From NCBI GenBank assembly GCA_039583705.1, contig JAVKSM010000013.1, forward strand, positions 1 to 37,544: DNA of 37,544 nt. The letters run 5' to 3'. The stretch is from JAVKSM01 sp039583705. Its GTDB lineage: Bacteria; Actinomycetota; Actinomycetes; Mycobacteriales; Pseudonocardiaceae. Shown piece by piece: positions 8,353-19,889 of this stretch. Both the position numbers and the translations under genes were made by a program. Positions within the stretch are counted from its first letter, which is position 1. Each line of letters opens with the position of its first letter. The notes under the pieces are model-generated. The model saw only the letters and a program-made list of their open reading frames with translations, searched no databases and had not been told where the DNA came from.

Positions 8353-9095
8353 CAGCGGCCGGGTGGCGCGGGGGTTCCGCCGACGACCGGGGTGCGTTGA
8401 GCATCGGTGCCGTCCTTGACGGGCTGCGCGCCGAGTTCCCCGAGGTCACGATTTCCAAGATCCGGTTCCTGGAGTCCGAGGGCCTGGTCCACCCGGCCAG
8501 GACCGCCTCGGGCTACCGGCAGTTCAGCCAGGGCGACGTCGAGCGGCTGCGCTTCGTGCTGGCCGCACAGCGCGACCACTACCTGCCACTCAAGGTCATC
8601 AAGAGCCAGCTCGACGAGTGGGACCGCGATGGTGCGCCCGCCGCCCGCCGCCCGCCGCGACCGATGGTGTCCGTCCCCGGGGAGGGCCTGCCGGGTCCGG
8701 ACGAGCTCGTCGTCGGCGGCCCTGGTCGGCGGCTGACCCGGGAGCAGCTCCTCGCCGAGGCGGACATCGGGCCCGAAGTGCTCGACGATCTCGAACAGTA
8801 CGGCATCGTGCGCCCGGGCCGGGCCGGCTTCTACGACGGGGACGTGGTGATGCTCGCCCGGGCGGCCGCGGCGCTGACCGGGTTCGGCATCGAGCCGCGG
8901 CACCTGCGGGCTTTCCGGGCAGCAGCGGACCGCGAGGTGGGCCTGCTGGCCCAGGTGGTGGGCCCGGTCGCGCGGCAGCGCGATCCCGACGCGCGGTCGC
9001 GGGCGGAGGAGCTGGCACGCGAGGTCGCCGCGCTCTCGGTCCGGCTGCATGCCTTGCTGGTCAAGGCCGGCGTCCGGGAGGTTCTCGCGCAGTAA
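8349..9095 (+). CDS. ftsR: MerR-family regulator, FtsR type
   Basis: 248 residues, matching the 247-residue Rv1828/FtsR family. The N-terminal winged helix reads LSIGAVLDGLRAEFPEVTIS, KIRFLESEGLV and GYRQFSQGDVERLRFVLAAQ. A C-terminal effector-like helical region (VLDDLEQYGIVRPG) has no Cys metal site. Corynebacterial FtsR activates ftsZ expression, so a cell-division role is likely by family. GTG 8349 overlaps the garA stop (GTGA) and an AGGAG lies 5 nt ahead. Confidence 0.9.
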   Translation: MTAAGWRGGSADDRGALSIGAVLDGLRAEFPEVTISKIRFLESEGLVHPARTASGYRQFSQGDVERLRFVLAAQRDHYLPLKVIKSQLDEWDRDGAPAARRPPRPMVSVPGEGLPGPDELVVGGPGRRLTREQLLAEADIGPEVLDDLEQYGIVRPGRAGFYDGDVVMLARAAAALTGFGIEPRHLRAFRAAADREVGLLAQVVGPVARQRDPDARSRAEELAREVAALSVRLHALLVKAGVREVLAQ

Positions 9096-9221
9096 TAGGG
9101 AATCGTGACCGCCTGGGACCGCGCATCCCCGGCTCGTCCCGTGTAGCGTCGGCAGTGTCGGTGGTCGCCCCGGGGTCCGAGGGTGGCCTGGAGATCCCGG
9201 CGCAGGAGGGAGGCGGGGCGT

Positions 9222-9695
9222 GTGAGCGAGATGCGCGTCGTGGGCGTCCGAGTCGAGTTGCCCGCGAATCAGCCCATCCTGCTTCTGCGGGAGGCCGATG
9301 GTGACCGCTACCTGCCGATCTGGATCGGCTCGGTCGAGGCCACCGCGATCGCCTTGGAGCAGCAGGGCGTCAAGCCGGCGCGGCCGTTGACCCACGACCT
9401 GCTCAAGGAGGTCATCGAGTCGCTCGGCCGGCGGCTCGAGCAGGTGAGGATCACCGACCTGCAGGAGGGCACCTTCTTCGCCGAGCTGGTCTTCGACGGC
9501 AACGTGCGCGTCTCGGCTCGGCCCAGCGACTCGGTCGCGCTCGCGCTGCGCATCGGGGTGCCCATCCACGCCGAGGAGGGTGTGCTCTCCGAGGCGGGCC
9601 TCGTCATCCCCGACGAGCAGGAGGACGAGGTCGAGAAGTTCCGAGAGTTCCTCGACTCCGTCTCACCCGAGGATTTCCGCGGCGCGGACACCTGA
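9222..9695 (+). CDS. Bifunctional nuclease family protein (DUF151)
   Basis: 157 residues; the entire protein is one BFN domain (MRVVGVRVELPANQPILLL, YLPIWIGSVEATAIAL, RPLTHDLLKEVIESL, SARPSDSVALALRIGVPI). A few members are reported to have DNase and RNase activity, but the physiological role in actinobacteria is not settled. An acidic C-terminus (DEQEDEVEKF) follows the domain. GTG 9222 has GGAGGGAGG 8 nt upstream. The position between the two merR-type genes matches Rv1829. A TAGCGT -10-like box lies at 9144-9149 in the 126-nt gap after ftsR, without a clear -35. Confidence 0.9.
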   Translation: MSEMRVVGVRVELPANQPILLLREADGDRYLPIWIGSVEATAIALEQQGVKPARPLTHDLLKEVIESLGRRLEQVRITDLQEGTFFAELVFDGNVRVSARPSDSVALALRIGVPIHAEEGVLSEAGLVIPDEQEDEVEKFREFLDSVSPEDFRGADT

Positions 9696-9827
9696 GCGCC
9701 GCCTGCGGCGAGCGCGGGGCCGGCTGGCAGGGGTCGGGCGTGACGACAGCCCGAGCCGTGAGGACAGCAGGGCCGCTGGATCGGAACTGACCGTCAAGTA
9801 GAGGTCGAGATTATCGCGCGCGTCGCG

Positions 9828-9856
9828 TTGACCGCCCGGCGGCGCGGACCTACCGT
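9828..9856 (+). promoter_or_regulatory. Sigma-70-type promoter of the second merR-type gene
   Basis: TTGACC (9828-9833) and TACCGT (9851-9856) are separated by exactly 17 bp, the best housekeeping-type promoter in the window. It lies in the 274-nt gap 9696-9969 and would give a leader of about 105 nt to GTG 9970. The spacer is the normal 17 bp, not the 19-20 bp of classical MerR-activated promoters. Nothing else convincing was seen in this gap. Confidence 0.65.
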
Positions 9857-9969
9857 TCAGGCAGGCGAATCGCGCCGATGTGATTCGTGCTCCCGGGCGC
9901 GGCGGCTCGTGACGGCCGCTCGATGGCCGTTGCGACGGTCCCGCGCGGGGCGGTCGGAGGGAGGCGTTC

Positions 9970-10572
<603 letters not shown>

Positions 10573-10576
10573 GGCG

Positions 10577-10582
10577 TAGCCT
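10577..10582 (+). promoter_or_regulatory. Probable -10 box for the riboswitch-gcvP transcript
   Basis: TAGCCT begins 4 nt after the preceding stop codon and about 25-30 nt before the first riboswitch stem. It fits TAnnnT; no TTGACA-like -35 is visible because the upstream bases are coding. Confidence 0.45.
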
Positions 10583-10603
10583 CGGAACTGTCAGTCGCCG
10601 ACC

Positions 10604-10812
10604 CCACGCGGGAGAGACCCGACCGCAGCCGGCGGTCCGGGCGCCGAAGGAGCAAGTCCTCCCCGCAAACCTCTCAGGCACCAGGGACCGCGTGGGCGAG
10701 ACGCCTCTGGAAAGCGGTGGTCCTCGACCACCCGCCGACGGGGCAAGCCCGGTCTGAGGGCCGGGTGAAGCTCTCAGGCGCCCGCCGCGCGGGTACCGGC
10801 AGAGGGGGAGGG
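10604..10812 (+). promoter_or_regulatory. Tandem glycine riboswitch
   Basis: Two consecutive glycine aptamers. The first runs from about 10606 to 10714: GCGGGAGAG, then GCGCCGAAGGAGCAA at 10641-10655, CTCTCAGGCACCAGGGACC and a closing CTCTGGAAAGC. The second runs from about 10715 to 10812: CCGACGGGGCAAGCCC, AAGCTCTCAGGCGCCC, CGGCAGAGGGG. The duplicated CTCTCAGGC segments at 10671 and 10771 and the CTCTGGAAAGC junction are the class hallmarks. Glycine binding normally switches gcv genes on. gcvP starts 50 nt downstream. No clear intrinsic terminator separates them, so control of translation or another mechanism is possible. Confidence 0.93.
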
Positions 10813-10861
10813 CCGCCCACCTGGGAGCGACACCCACGAGCCGCCCTTGCCGGAGGACCAG

Positions 10862-13780
<2,919 letters not shown>

Positions 13781-13806
13781 GCCACGCCTCGCCACTCGGG
13801 GCCGCG

Positions 13807-14865
13807 TCAGGAGGCTCGGGGCGGGGCCCGACGGACGTGGGTGGCGTCACGTACGGTGCCCACGTACTCCTCGACGAGGTCCTCCAGCGCGACCACGCCG
13901 ACGGTGTGGCCCTCGCCGTCCACGACCCGCCCGAGGTGGGAGCCGGCGCGGCGCAATGCCGCCATCGCCTCGTCCAGCCGAGCCTCGCGGCGCACCTCGG
14001 GCAGCGTGCGCACCCGACCGGCGGCCACCCTCGCCTCAGGCGTCGCCGCCTCCTGGAGGACGTCCTTGACGTGCAGGTACCCGGCGAGCTCGCCGTCTGG
14101 GCGGCGGAGCGGGAAGCGGGAGAAGCCGGTGGCCGCCACCGCCTCCTCCACGGCTTTCACCGTCGTCCCGACGGGCAGCGAGATGAGCCGGTCCACCGGC
14201 ACCAGCACCTCGGTGACCGTGCGTCCCGCGGAGCTCAGCGTGGCGGTCAACCGCCGGGTCTCGGAGTCGTCCAGGAACCCCTCCCGCCGTGACTCGGAGA
14301 TCATGACTGCCAGCTCACCAGGGGTGTAACCGCTGTCGACCTCGTCCCTGACCCGTATCCCGAAGACCCGCAGCACCAGCCGGGCGACGACGGTGAACAG
14401 GTCCAGCAGCGGACCCATCGCCGCGCAGAACGCGAAGTGTGCCGGCACGAGCCACAGGGCCGACCGCTCCGGCCCCGCGATCGCCAGGTTCTTGGGCACC
14501 ATCTCGCCGAGCACGGTGTGCAGGGTGACGACCACGCCGAGGGCGACGGTGAAGGCCACAGCGCCGACCGCCGCGCCCTCGATGTCGAACGCCTCGAACG
14601 GGCGCTCCAGCAGGTGCGCGACCACGGGCTCGCCGAGGGCACCCAGCCCGAGTGAGCACAGCGTCACCCCGAGCTGCGCGCCGGCGATGAGCAACGACAG
14701 TTGCTCGCGTGCCCGCAGCACCAGCCGGGCCCGCGTGACGCCGCTGGCGAGCAGCGCCTCCAGCCGGTCGCGGCGGGCCGTGATGGTGGCGAACTCGGCA
14801 CCGACGAAGAACGCGTTGCCGGCCAGCAGCACGACGAGGAGGAACAGCGCGAGCGGAACGCTCAT
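13807..14865 (-). CDS. CNNM/CBS-pair membrane protein (HlyC/CorC family), second gene of the pair
   Basis: 352 residues: an N-terminal CNNM (DUF21) domain with about four membrane segments (residues ~1-180; FFVGAEFATITARRDRLE, GAQLGVTLCSLGLGALGEP, GEMVPKNLAIA), followed by two CBS motifs (TEVLVPVDRLISLPVG ... GFSRFPLRRPDGELAGYLHVKDVL; then VGVVALEDLVEEYVGTVRD). No CorC_HlyC transporter-associated C-terminal domain is present, unlike its partner. Family members are implicated in Mg2+/Co2+ transport, and the mycobacterial homologue Rv1841c is an adjacent-pair gene of the same kind. ATG 14865 overlaps the partner's stop codon (ATGA), so the two are translationally coupled and may form a heteromer. 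Confidence 0.9.
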   Translation of the reverse strand: MSVPLALFLLVVLLAGNAFFVGAEFATITARRDRLEALLASGVTRARLVLRAREQLSLLIAGAQLGVTLCSLGLGALGEPVVAHLLERPFEAFDIEGAAVGAVAFTVALGVVVTLHTVLGEMVPKNLAIAGPERSALWLVPAHFAFCAAMGPLLDLFTVVARLVLRVFGIRVRDEVDSGYTPGELAVMISESRREGFLDDSETRRLTATLSSAGRTVTEVLVPVDRLISLPVGTTVKAVEEAVAATGFSRFPLRRPDGELAGYLHVKDVLQEAATPEARVAAGRVRTLPEVRREARLDEAMAALRRAGSHLGRVVDGEGHTVGVVALEDLVEEYVGTVRDATHVRRAPPRAS

Positions 14866-16199
14866 CCCGCAGCTCGCTGGTCACCGGGCCCGCCCGCGAC
14901 CCGGTGCAGGCGCAGCTCGGCCACCCGGTGGCGGTCCATCCGGGCAACCGTCAACCGCCAGCCGGTCGCCGCGACCTCGTCACTCACCTGGGGGATCCGG
15001 CCGAGCCGGGCCAGCACCATGCCGGCGAGGGTCTCGTAGTCCCCGGGCGGCATCACGAAGCCGGTCCGCTCAGCGACCTCGTCGCCGCGCAGCAGCCCCG
15101 ACACCAGCCAGGTGTCCTGGTCCACCGAGCGCAGCGACGCCACCTCTCGGGGGTCGTGCTCGTCGCGGACATCCCCGACGATCTCCTCGACCAGATCCTC
15201 GAGCGTGACGATGCCGGCCGTCCCGCCGTACTCGTCGACCACTACGGCGAACTGCAGCCCACTGGCACGCAGCCGGTCCAGCAGTTCGTCGCCGTCGAGC
15301 GTCTCGGGCACCCTCGGCACCCCCCGGACGAGCGCGCCGACGGCGGTCTGCGCCCGGCGATCCCTGGGCACTCCGAAGACCTGCTTGACGTGGACGACGC
15401 CCAGGATGTCGTCGAGGTCACCGCCGTGCACCGGGAAGCGGGAGAAACCGGTGCGGGCGGCGGCCTCGACCAACTCGGGCAGGCGGGCCCGCGCGGGCAG
15501 CGCCTCGACCCGCACCCGCGGGGTCATGAGCTCGTCGGCCGTCCGCTCGCGCAGCCGCAGCGAGCGGTCCAGCAGGCTCGCCGTGCCCGGGTCGAGCGTG
15601 CCCAGCTCGGCGCTGCTGCGGACGAGGGAGCCGAGCTCCTCGGCTGAGCGCGCTGAGCGCAACTCCTCGGCCGGCTCGACCCCGAGTCGGCGCACCACCC
15701 AGCTCGCCGAGCCGTTGAGCCCGGCGATGAGCCAGCAGAAGGTGCGGGAGAACCTACGCTGGAACCCCGCGACCGCGCGGGCCGTCGAGAGCGGCCTGGC
15801 CAACGAGAGGTTCTTGGGGACCAGCTCGCCCAGGGTCATGGACAGCGCGGTGGCCAGCAGCAACGCCAGCGTCAGCGCCAGGGCGTCGGCGGTCGTGGCC
15901 GGCAGCCCGACCGCGGCGAGGACCGGGCGCACCAGCGAGGCGATCGCGGGCTCGGCAACGTAGCCGGTGACCAGCGTGGTGATCGTGATCCCGAGCTGGG
16001 CGCCGGAGAGCTGGAAGGACAGTGTGCGCTGTGCCCACTGCACGGACCGGGCGCGCCGGTCGCCGATCACCTGGACGTGCGCGTCGACCTGGCTGCGCTC
16101 CAGCGTGGTCAGGGAGTACTCGGCGGCCACGAAGACGGCGGTGCCCGCCGTCAACGCCAGTACGCCGGCCACGCCGAGCAGGCTGAACAGGGGGCTCAT
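14862..16199 (-). CDS. CNNM/CBS-pair membrane protein with CorC_HlyC domain, first gene of the pair
   Basis: 445 residues: CNNM domain (residues ~1-190; VFVAAEYSLTTLERSQVD, GAQLGITITTLVTGYVAEP, LGELVPKNLSLARP), CBS pair (~205-330; ADELMTPRVRVEALP ... GFSRFPVHGGDLDDILGVVHVKQV; VVDEYGGTAGIVTLEDLVEEIVGDVRDEHD), then a CorC_HlyC domain (~345-430; GFVMPPGDYETLAGMVLARLGRIP). Likely a magnesium/divalent cation transporter or exporter in the cytoplasmic membrane by family. It is the upstream partner of the four-base-overlapping gene and corresponds to Rv1842c in arrangement. No strong ribosome site precedes ATG 16199. Confidence 0.9.
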   Translation of the reverse strand: MSPLFSLLGVAGVLALTAGTAVFVAAEYSLTTLERSQVDAHVQVIGDRRARSVQWAQRTLSFQLSGAQLGITITTLVTGYVAEPAIASLVRPVLAAVGLPATTADALALTLALLLATALSMTLGELVPKNLSLARPLSTARAVAGFQRRFSRTFCWLIAGLNGSASWVVRRLGVEPAEELRSARSAEELGSLVRSSAELGTLDPGTASLLDRSLRLRERTADELMTPRVRVEALPARARLPELVEAAARTGFSRFPVHGGDLDDILGVVHVKQVFGVPRDRRAQTAVGALVRGVPRVPETLDGDELLDRLRASGLQFAVVVDEYGGTAGIVTLEDLVEEIVGDVRDEHDPREVASLRSVDQDTWLVSGLLRGDEVAERTGFVMPPGDYETLAGMVLARLGRIPQVSDEVAATGWRLTVARMDRHRVAELRLHRVAGGPGDQRAAG

Positions 16200-16356
16200 G
16201 CGGGTGTCTCGCCACCGTGGAGGCGGTCGGGGACCGGGTCGCCGGGACGGAGTCCCGGCCGGCTACTGCATCCGGTGGCGTCGGAGGACCCCGGACGGGG
16301 TGCCGGGTGCACGAACGTCACAACCTTCCTGCCGGACGCGGGCCCGCCAAGAGCCC

Positions 16357-16376
16357 GCGGGAGATGGCGCTCCCGC
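16357..16376 (-). terminator. GC-rich hairpin downstream of gadB
   Basis: A perfect 7-bp inverted repeat (GCGGGAG and CTCCCGC, loop of 6) starts about 10 nt past the gadB stop, and a second GC hairpin (GCGGGC/GCCCGC, 16338-16358) follows. Neither has a U-tract, so it is at best a terminator of the U-less kind often proposed in actinobacteria. The rest of 16200-16356 shows no gene and should hold the promoter of the CNNM pair. Confidence 0.4.
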
Positions 16377-16386
16377 CAGTTTAGGG

Positions 16387-17790
16387 TCAGCGTCCGTGCA
16401 CCGGCCGGCCGTCGTGGGCGAAGGACGCGTCAGCCACCGGGTCCCGGGTGGACTCCCGCTGCCGGGACAGCCGGGCGAGCACGGCGCGCAGGTCGGCGAG
16501 CAGGGCGTCCGCGAGGTCGTGGCTGACCCCGTTGCGCACCACGAAGCGCAGCACCGCCAAGTCGGTCCGCTCGGCCGGGAACGTGTACGCCGGCACCTGC
16601 CATCCGTGCTCGCGCAGCCCGGCGGAGATGTCGAACACTGTGTAACCCGTGACGTCGGCGGTCAGCGCCGCGGCGAACACCGGCAGCTCGGATCCGTCGG
16701 TGAGCAGCCGCAGCGGCCCGAGCCCTGCCACCTCCCGCGCGAGCCGGGTCGCGACGTCCCGGCAATACTGCTGCACGCGGCGGTAGCCGTCGCCGCCCAG
16801 TCGCAGGAACTGGTAGTACTGCGCGACGACCTGCGCTCCGGGTCGGGAGAAGTTCAGCGCGAAGGTGGCCATCTCGTCGCCGAGGTAGTTGACCCGGTAG
16901 ATGAGCTCCTCCGGCAACGCGGGCACGTCACGCCAGGTCACCCAGCCCACGCCCGGGTACACCAGACCGAACTTGTGACCCGAGGTGTTGATCGAGGCCA
17001 CCCGGGGCTGGCGGAAGTCCCACGGCAGCTCCGGGTCGAGGAACGGTGCGATCATCGCGCCGGAGGCGCCGTCGACGTGCACCGGAACATCCGGCCCACC
17101 GCCCGCGGCCAGCTCGTCGAGCGCCGCACAGATCTCGGCGACCGGCTCGTAGCTGCCATCGAAGGTGGAGCCGAGCACGGCCACCACGCCGATGGTGTCC
17201 TGGTCGACGTGGGGCAGCGCGGAGGCGGCGTCGAGGTGGAACCGCTCGCCCCGCATCGGCACCAGGCGCGGCTCGACCTCGAAGTAGTTGGCGAACTTGT
17301 CCCAGCACACCTGGACGTTGTCACCCATGACGAGGTTCGGCGTTCCGGTGCCGCCGCGGGCCCGCCAGCGCCGCTTGAGCGCCAGCCCCGCGAGCATGCA
17401 GGCCTCGCTGGAGCCGGTGGTCGAGCAGCCGGGAGCGGCGTCGGGGTCAGGGGCGTTCCACAGCGCGGCGAGCATCCGCACGCAGCGGCGCTCCAGCTCC
17501 GCGGTCTGCGGGTACTCGTCCTTGTCGATCATGTTTTTGTCTGCGCACTCGGTCATCAGCCGGGTGGCTTGCGGCTCCATCCACGTCGTGACGAACGTGG
17601 CGAGGTTGAGCCGGGCGTTGCCGTCGAGCATGAGCTCGTCGTGCACCACCTGGTAGGCCAGATCCGGGTCCAGTTCCGCTTCGGGCAGCCGGTTGCGCGG
17701 GACCTGCAGGGGCTCGCGCGTGAACAGCGGGTTGACCACCAGCTCGGGCGAACCGGGCGGCGGCGGGTTGTCCGGGTGGGCGAGGGGCAT
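16387..17790 (-). CDS. gadB: Glutamate decarboxylase
   Basis: 467 residues, a PLP group II decarboxylase that turns L-glutamate and a proton into GABA and CO2. The PLP lysine is Lys273 in INTSGHKFGLVYPGVGW, nearly the same number as in E. coli GadB. Other signatures are GCSTTGSSEACMLAGLALK, VHVDGASGAMIAPF and NFSRPGAQVVAQYYQF. Its role is in glutamate turnover or acid tolerance; no GABA antiporter gene is visible nearby. ATG 17790 has only a weak GAGGA close ahead, and a -10-like box sits 6 nt upstream, which suggests a leaderless message. It is divergent from a MarR regulator, the best local candidate for its control. Confidence 0.95.
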   Translation of the reverse strand: MPLAHPDNPPPPGSPELVVNPLFTREPLQVPRNRLPEAELDPDLAYQVVHDELMLDGNARLNLATFVTTWMEPQATRLMTECADKNMIDKDEYPQTAELERRCVRMLAALWNAPDPDAAPGCSTTGSSEACMLAGLALKRRWRARGGTGTPNLVMGDNVQVCWDKFANYFEVEPRLVPMRGERFHLDAASALPHVDQDTIGVVAVLGSTFDGSYEPVAEICAALDELAAGGGPDVPVHVDGASGAMIAPFLDPELPWDFRQPRVASINTSGHKFGLVYPGVGWVTWRDVPALPEELIYRVNYLGDEMATFALNFSRPGAQVVAQYYQFLRLGGDGYRRVQQYCRDVATRLAREVAGLGPLRLLTDGSELPVFAAALTADVTGYTVFDISAGLREHGWQVPAYTFPAERTDLAVLRFVVRNGVSHDLADALLADLRAVLARLSRQRESTRDPVADASFAHDGRPVHGR

Positions 17791-17796
17791 TCCTCG

Positions 17797-17804
17797 ATCG
17801 TGCC
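17797..17804 (-). promoter_or_regulatory. gadB-side GGCACGAT box
   Basis: Read on the minus strand, GGCACGAT ends 6 nt before ATG 17790. The hexamer CACGAT fits nAnnnT at the spacing expected for a leaderless start. An identical octamer stands at the same distance before the divergent marR start, so this may be a -10 box, a regulator half-site, or both. Confidence 0.5.
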
Positions 17805-17874
17805 GGAAGCCGAGGTCATGTGGGGTGAGCCGCGCCGAGTGATCGGGGTGGGCACCGTTATCGACGGCGGAGCG

Positions 17875-17882
17875 GGCACGAT
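17875..17882 (+). promoter_or_regulatory. marR-side GGCACGAT box
   Basis: GGCACGAT ends 6 nt before GTG 17889 and is the exact inverted copy of the box at 17797-17804. The symmetry supports GTG 17889 over the overlapping GTG 17886 as the start and suggests shared control of the two divergent genes. Confidence 0.5.
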
Positions 17883-17888
17883 GGCGTG

Positions 17889-18443
17889 GTGAGCACCACG
17901 CGCGCCGCGACGGACGTGGAGCTGGCCGCCCGGCTGCGACTGGCGATCGGGCGGCTGCACCGACGGATCCGGGTCGACTCCGGGGCCGGTCTGCCGCCGC
18001 TGCAGCTGTCGGTCCTGTCCACCCTCGACGTGCACGAGCCGCTGCGCTTGTCCGACCTGGCGCGGCGCGAGGCGGTGACCCCTCCCACGATGAGCCGGGT
18101 GCTCGGCTCGCTCGAGGAGCAGGGGCTGGTGCAGCGCCGCGTCGACCCGTCCGACGCCCGCTCCTCGCTCGTGTCGGTCACCGACCTCGGCCGTGCGACG
18201 CTCGCCCGGATCCGCACCGAGCGGACCGCGTTGCTCGCCGACCGCATCGACCGGCTCTCCCCGCGGCACCGGGCCGCGCTGGCGGCGGCCCTGCCCGCGC
18301 TAGAGGCGATGCTCGCCGGAGACGCCGAGTCTGGGCGGGCCACCGAGCCTGGGCGGCCCGCCGAGCCTGGGCGCGACACAGCCACCGAGCGGGTCGGAGG
18401 CAGGTGCGGGCACCGTCCCACTCTGGATAACCTCCCCCAATGA
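17889..18443 (+). CDS. MarR-family transcriptional regulator
   Basis: 184 residues. The winged HTH is clear: LPPLQLSVLSTLDVHEPLRLSDLARREAVTPPTMSRVLGSLEEQGLVQRR is spread over residues ~38-88, and the wing reads DPSDARSSLVSVTDLG. Flanking helices form the usual dimer interface (VELAARLRLAIGRLHRRI and the Ala-rich C-terminal helix). The last ~40 residues are a low-complexity tail with an EPGR repeat and are not part of the fold. MarR proteins usually repress themselves and a divergent gene, here gadB, in response to a small ligand; this is inferred from gene order only. The stop codon overlaps an ATG (ATGA) that opens a chain of very short reading frames ending at the DinB gene. Confidence 0.88.
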   Translation: MSTTRAATDVELAARLRLAIGRLHRRIRVDSGAGLPPLQLSVLSTLDVHEPLRLSDLARREAVTPPTMSRVLGSLEEQGLVQRRVDPSDARSSLVSVTDLGRATLARIRTERTALLADRIDRLSPRHRAALAAALPALEAMLAGDAESGRATEPGRPAEPGRDTATERVGGRCGHRPTLDNLPQ

Positions 18444-18564
18444 CCAGCGCCCCGAGGCGGTGCCCACGGTGAGCACCGACCTCACCCTCGCGCTGTGGGG
18501 TCGGGCACGCCCGGAGGAGGGGGGCGCCCTGTCGCCCAGCCGCGCCGGGCGGGTCCCGACGTGA
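18440..18564 (+). other. Two linked mini-ORFs between marR and the DinB gene
   Basis: ATG 18440-18442 overlaps the marR stop and opens a 10-codon frame ending at TGA 18470-18472. GTG 18469-18471 overlaps that stop and opens a 31-codon frame ending at TGA 18562-18564, which overlaps GTG 18561, the start of the DinB gene. The peptides (MTSAPRRCPR and one beginning VSTDLTLALWGRARPEE) match nothing I recognise. They could be a coupled translation relay or chance. Confidence 0.3.
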
Positions 18565-19094
18565 CGCTGGAGCCGGCCGCGGGCTTCGTCTCGCCGGTGC
18601 GGCGGGTCGAGGCACCGCATGTCGCCGACGAGAAGGAAGCCCTCATGGGATGGCTGGACTTCCACCGCGCGACGCTGCTGGGCAAACTCGAAGGCCTCGA
18701 CGACGAAGCGCTGCGCCGCCAGTTGGTGCCCTCGGGCACCAGCCTGCTCGGTCTGGTCAAGCACCTCACCGGGGCCGAGCACCACTGGTTCGTCAACGGG
18801 TACGCACGCGCCGGCGAGCCGCCGTCGTTCCCGACCGACGACGATCCCGACGCCGACTTCCGCATCGGGCCGCAGGAGAGCACGGCCGGGGTGGTCGAGG
18901 CCTACGTCGCGATGTGCGAGCGCAGCCGGTCCATCCTCGCCGAGGCCGATTCGTTGGACGATGCCGTGCCCACCGAGGAGCGCGGGCTGGTCGAGCTGCG
19001 CTGGATCCTGCTGCACATGATCGAGGAAACCGCCCGGCACAACGGCCACGCGGACATCCTGCGCGAGCTCATCGACGGCTGCACCGGTCCGTAA
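18561..19094 (+). CDS. DinB-like protein (DUF664 / mycothiol-type four-helix family)
   Basis: 177 residues from GTG 18561. The sequence follows the DUF664 pattern: EALMGWLDFHRATLLGKLEGLDDEALRR, PSGTSLLGLVKHLTGAEHHWF, and the C-terminal metal motif in HMIEETARHNGHADILRE. Three His residues of the DinB fold are thus present (one in VKHL and two in RHNGH). Members are metal-dependent thiol or glutathione/mycothiol S-transferase-like enzymes, but for this branch the substrate is unknown. No ribosome site precedes the GTG; the start codon overlaps the stop of a 31-codon frame, so translation may depend on upstream ribosomes. It converges on the DUF427 gene 9 nt away. Confidence 0.88.
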   Translation: MTLEPAAGFVSPVRRVEAPHVADEKEALMGWLDFHRATLLGKLEGLDDEALRRQLVPSGTSLLGLVKHLTGAEHHWFVNGYARAGEPPSFPTDDDPDADFRIGPQESTAGVVEAYVAMCERSRSILAEADSLDDAVPTEERGLVELRWILLHMIEETARHNGHADILRELIDGCTGP

Positions 19095-19103
19095 AGGCCT
19101 GTG

Positions 19104-19889
19104 CTATCCCACCTCCACGGTCAAGTCCGCAGAGTCAAAGCAGAGCCGCCCGGCGATCGCGGTCGCCCCGTCCAAGGGCTGCGGATAGCACCACGCCACG
19201 TCCTCGACGTGCCGTTCCCCCAGCCGCAGCGAGTAATAGGTCGTCTGACCTTTGTAGGGGCAGACCGTCGTCGTCTGGCTGGTCACCAGCATCTCCAGCG
19301 CGATGTCGCCGGGACGCAGGTACCAGCGGTTCGGCAGGCCGGTCTCCGACAGCAGCACCGGCTGGGCGCAGTCGGCGACCACCTCGTCGCCGGCGAGCAC
19401 CCGAACCCGGCGGCTGGAGCGCCGGACGTCCACCCGGTGGTAGGGGTCGCGCAGGTGGCCGAAGACCTGTTCGTCCTCGTCGAACCAGGCGTCGACACGA
19501 TCCCAGTAGAAGGCCGCGTAGCCGGCGAGCCACCTGGCCCGCTGCCGCGGAGCAGGGTAGCTCCACACGGCGTTCACGGCCACCCGCTCGCCTACCCGCA
19601 GCGACCGGTAGGAAGCGTCGCCCTTGAACGGGCAGTGGGTGTGGTGGTCGGTGGGCTCCAGCAGGCTCGCGTCGAGGTCGACCTCGGGGACGTAGAGCTG
19701 GGGGAGAAGGGCGGTCTCGTGCAGCAGCATCCCGCGGGCCGAGTCCAGCACCGTGGCACCCGCGAACGACGCGCGGACACGGCGAGGGAACTCGGTGAAC
19801 AGCAGTCGGTGCACCGGCCCCTCGATGCGGTAGTTGCACTGCCCTGGCGGGGCGGATGAGAGCGGACCGGAATCCATCGTCAGCGTCAC
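19104..19889 (-). CDS. Double DUF427 protein
   Basis: 261 residues from GTG 19889 (N-terminus VTLTMDSGPLSSAPPGQ, the usual opening of this family); ATG 19877 is the alternative. Two DUF427 units are visible: residues ~35-125 (VRASFAGATVLDS ... HHTHCPFKGDASYRSLRV) and ~160-255 (VRVLAGDEVVADC ... TTTVCPYKGQTTYYSLRL), each with the CPFKG/CPYKG motif and a following W-x-Y-P segment. The family forms a small beta-rich fold of unknown biochemical function. No strong ribosome site is seen. The gene is divergent from the LigD-like gene with 297 nt between the starts. Confidence 0.88.
   Translation of the reverse strand: MTLTMDSGPLSSAPPGQCNYRIEGPVHRLLFTEFPRRVRASFAGATVLDSARGMLLHETALLPQLYVPEVDLDASLLEPTDHHTHCPFKGDASYRSLRVGERVAVNAVWSYPAPRQRARWLAGYAAFYWDRVDAWFDEDEQVFGHLRDPYHRVDVRRSSRRVRVLAGDEVVADCAQPVLLSETGLPNRWYLRPGDIALEMLVTSQTTTVCPYKGQTTYYSLRLGERHVEDVAWCYPQPLDGATAIAGRLCFDSADLTVEVG

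Noticed and set aside
9784..9808. GACC/GGTC dyad as a possible MerR operator upstream of the second merR-type gene
   Set aside because: Arms of only four bases around ten, too weak in such GC-rich DNA, and not placed between the -35 and -10 boxes.
15967..17892. A 641-codon plus-strand frame opposite gadB
   Set aside because: It is the complement of gadB, whose catalytic motifs are intact, and reads as low-complexity Arg/Gly/Val sequence.
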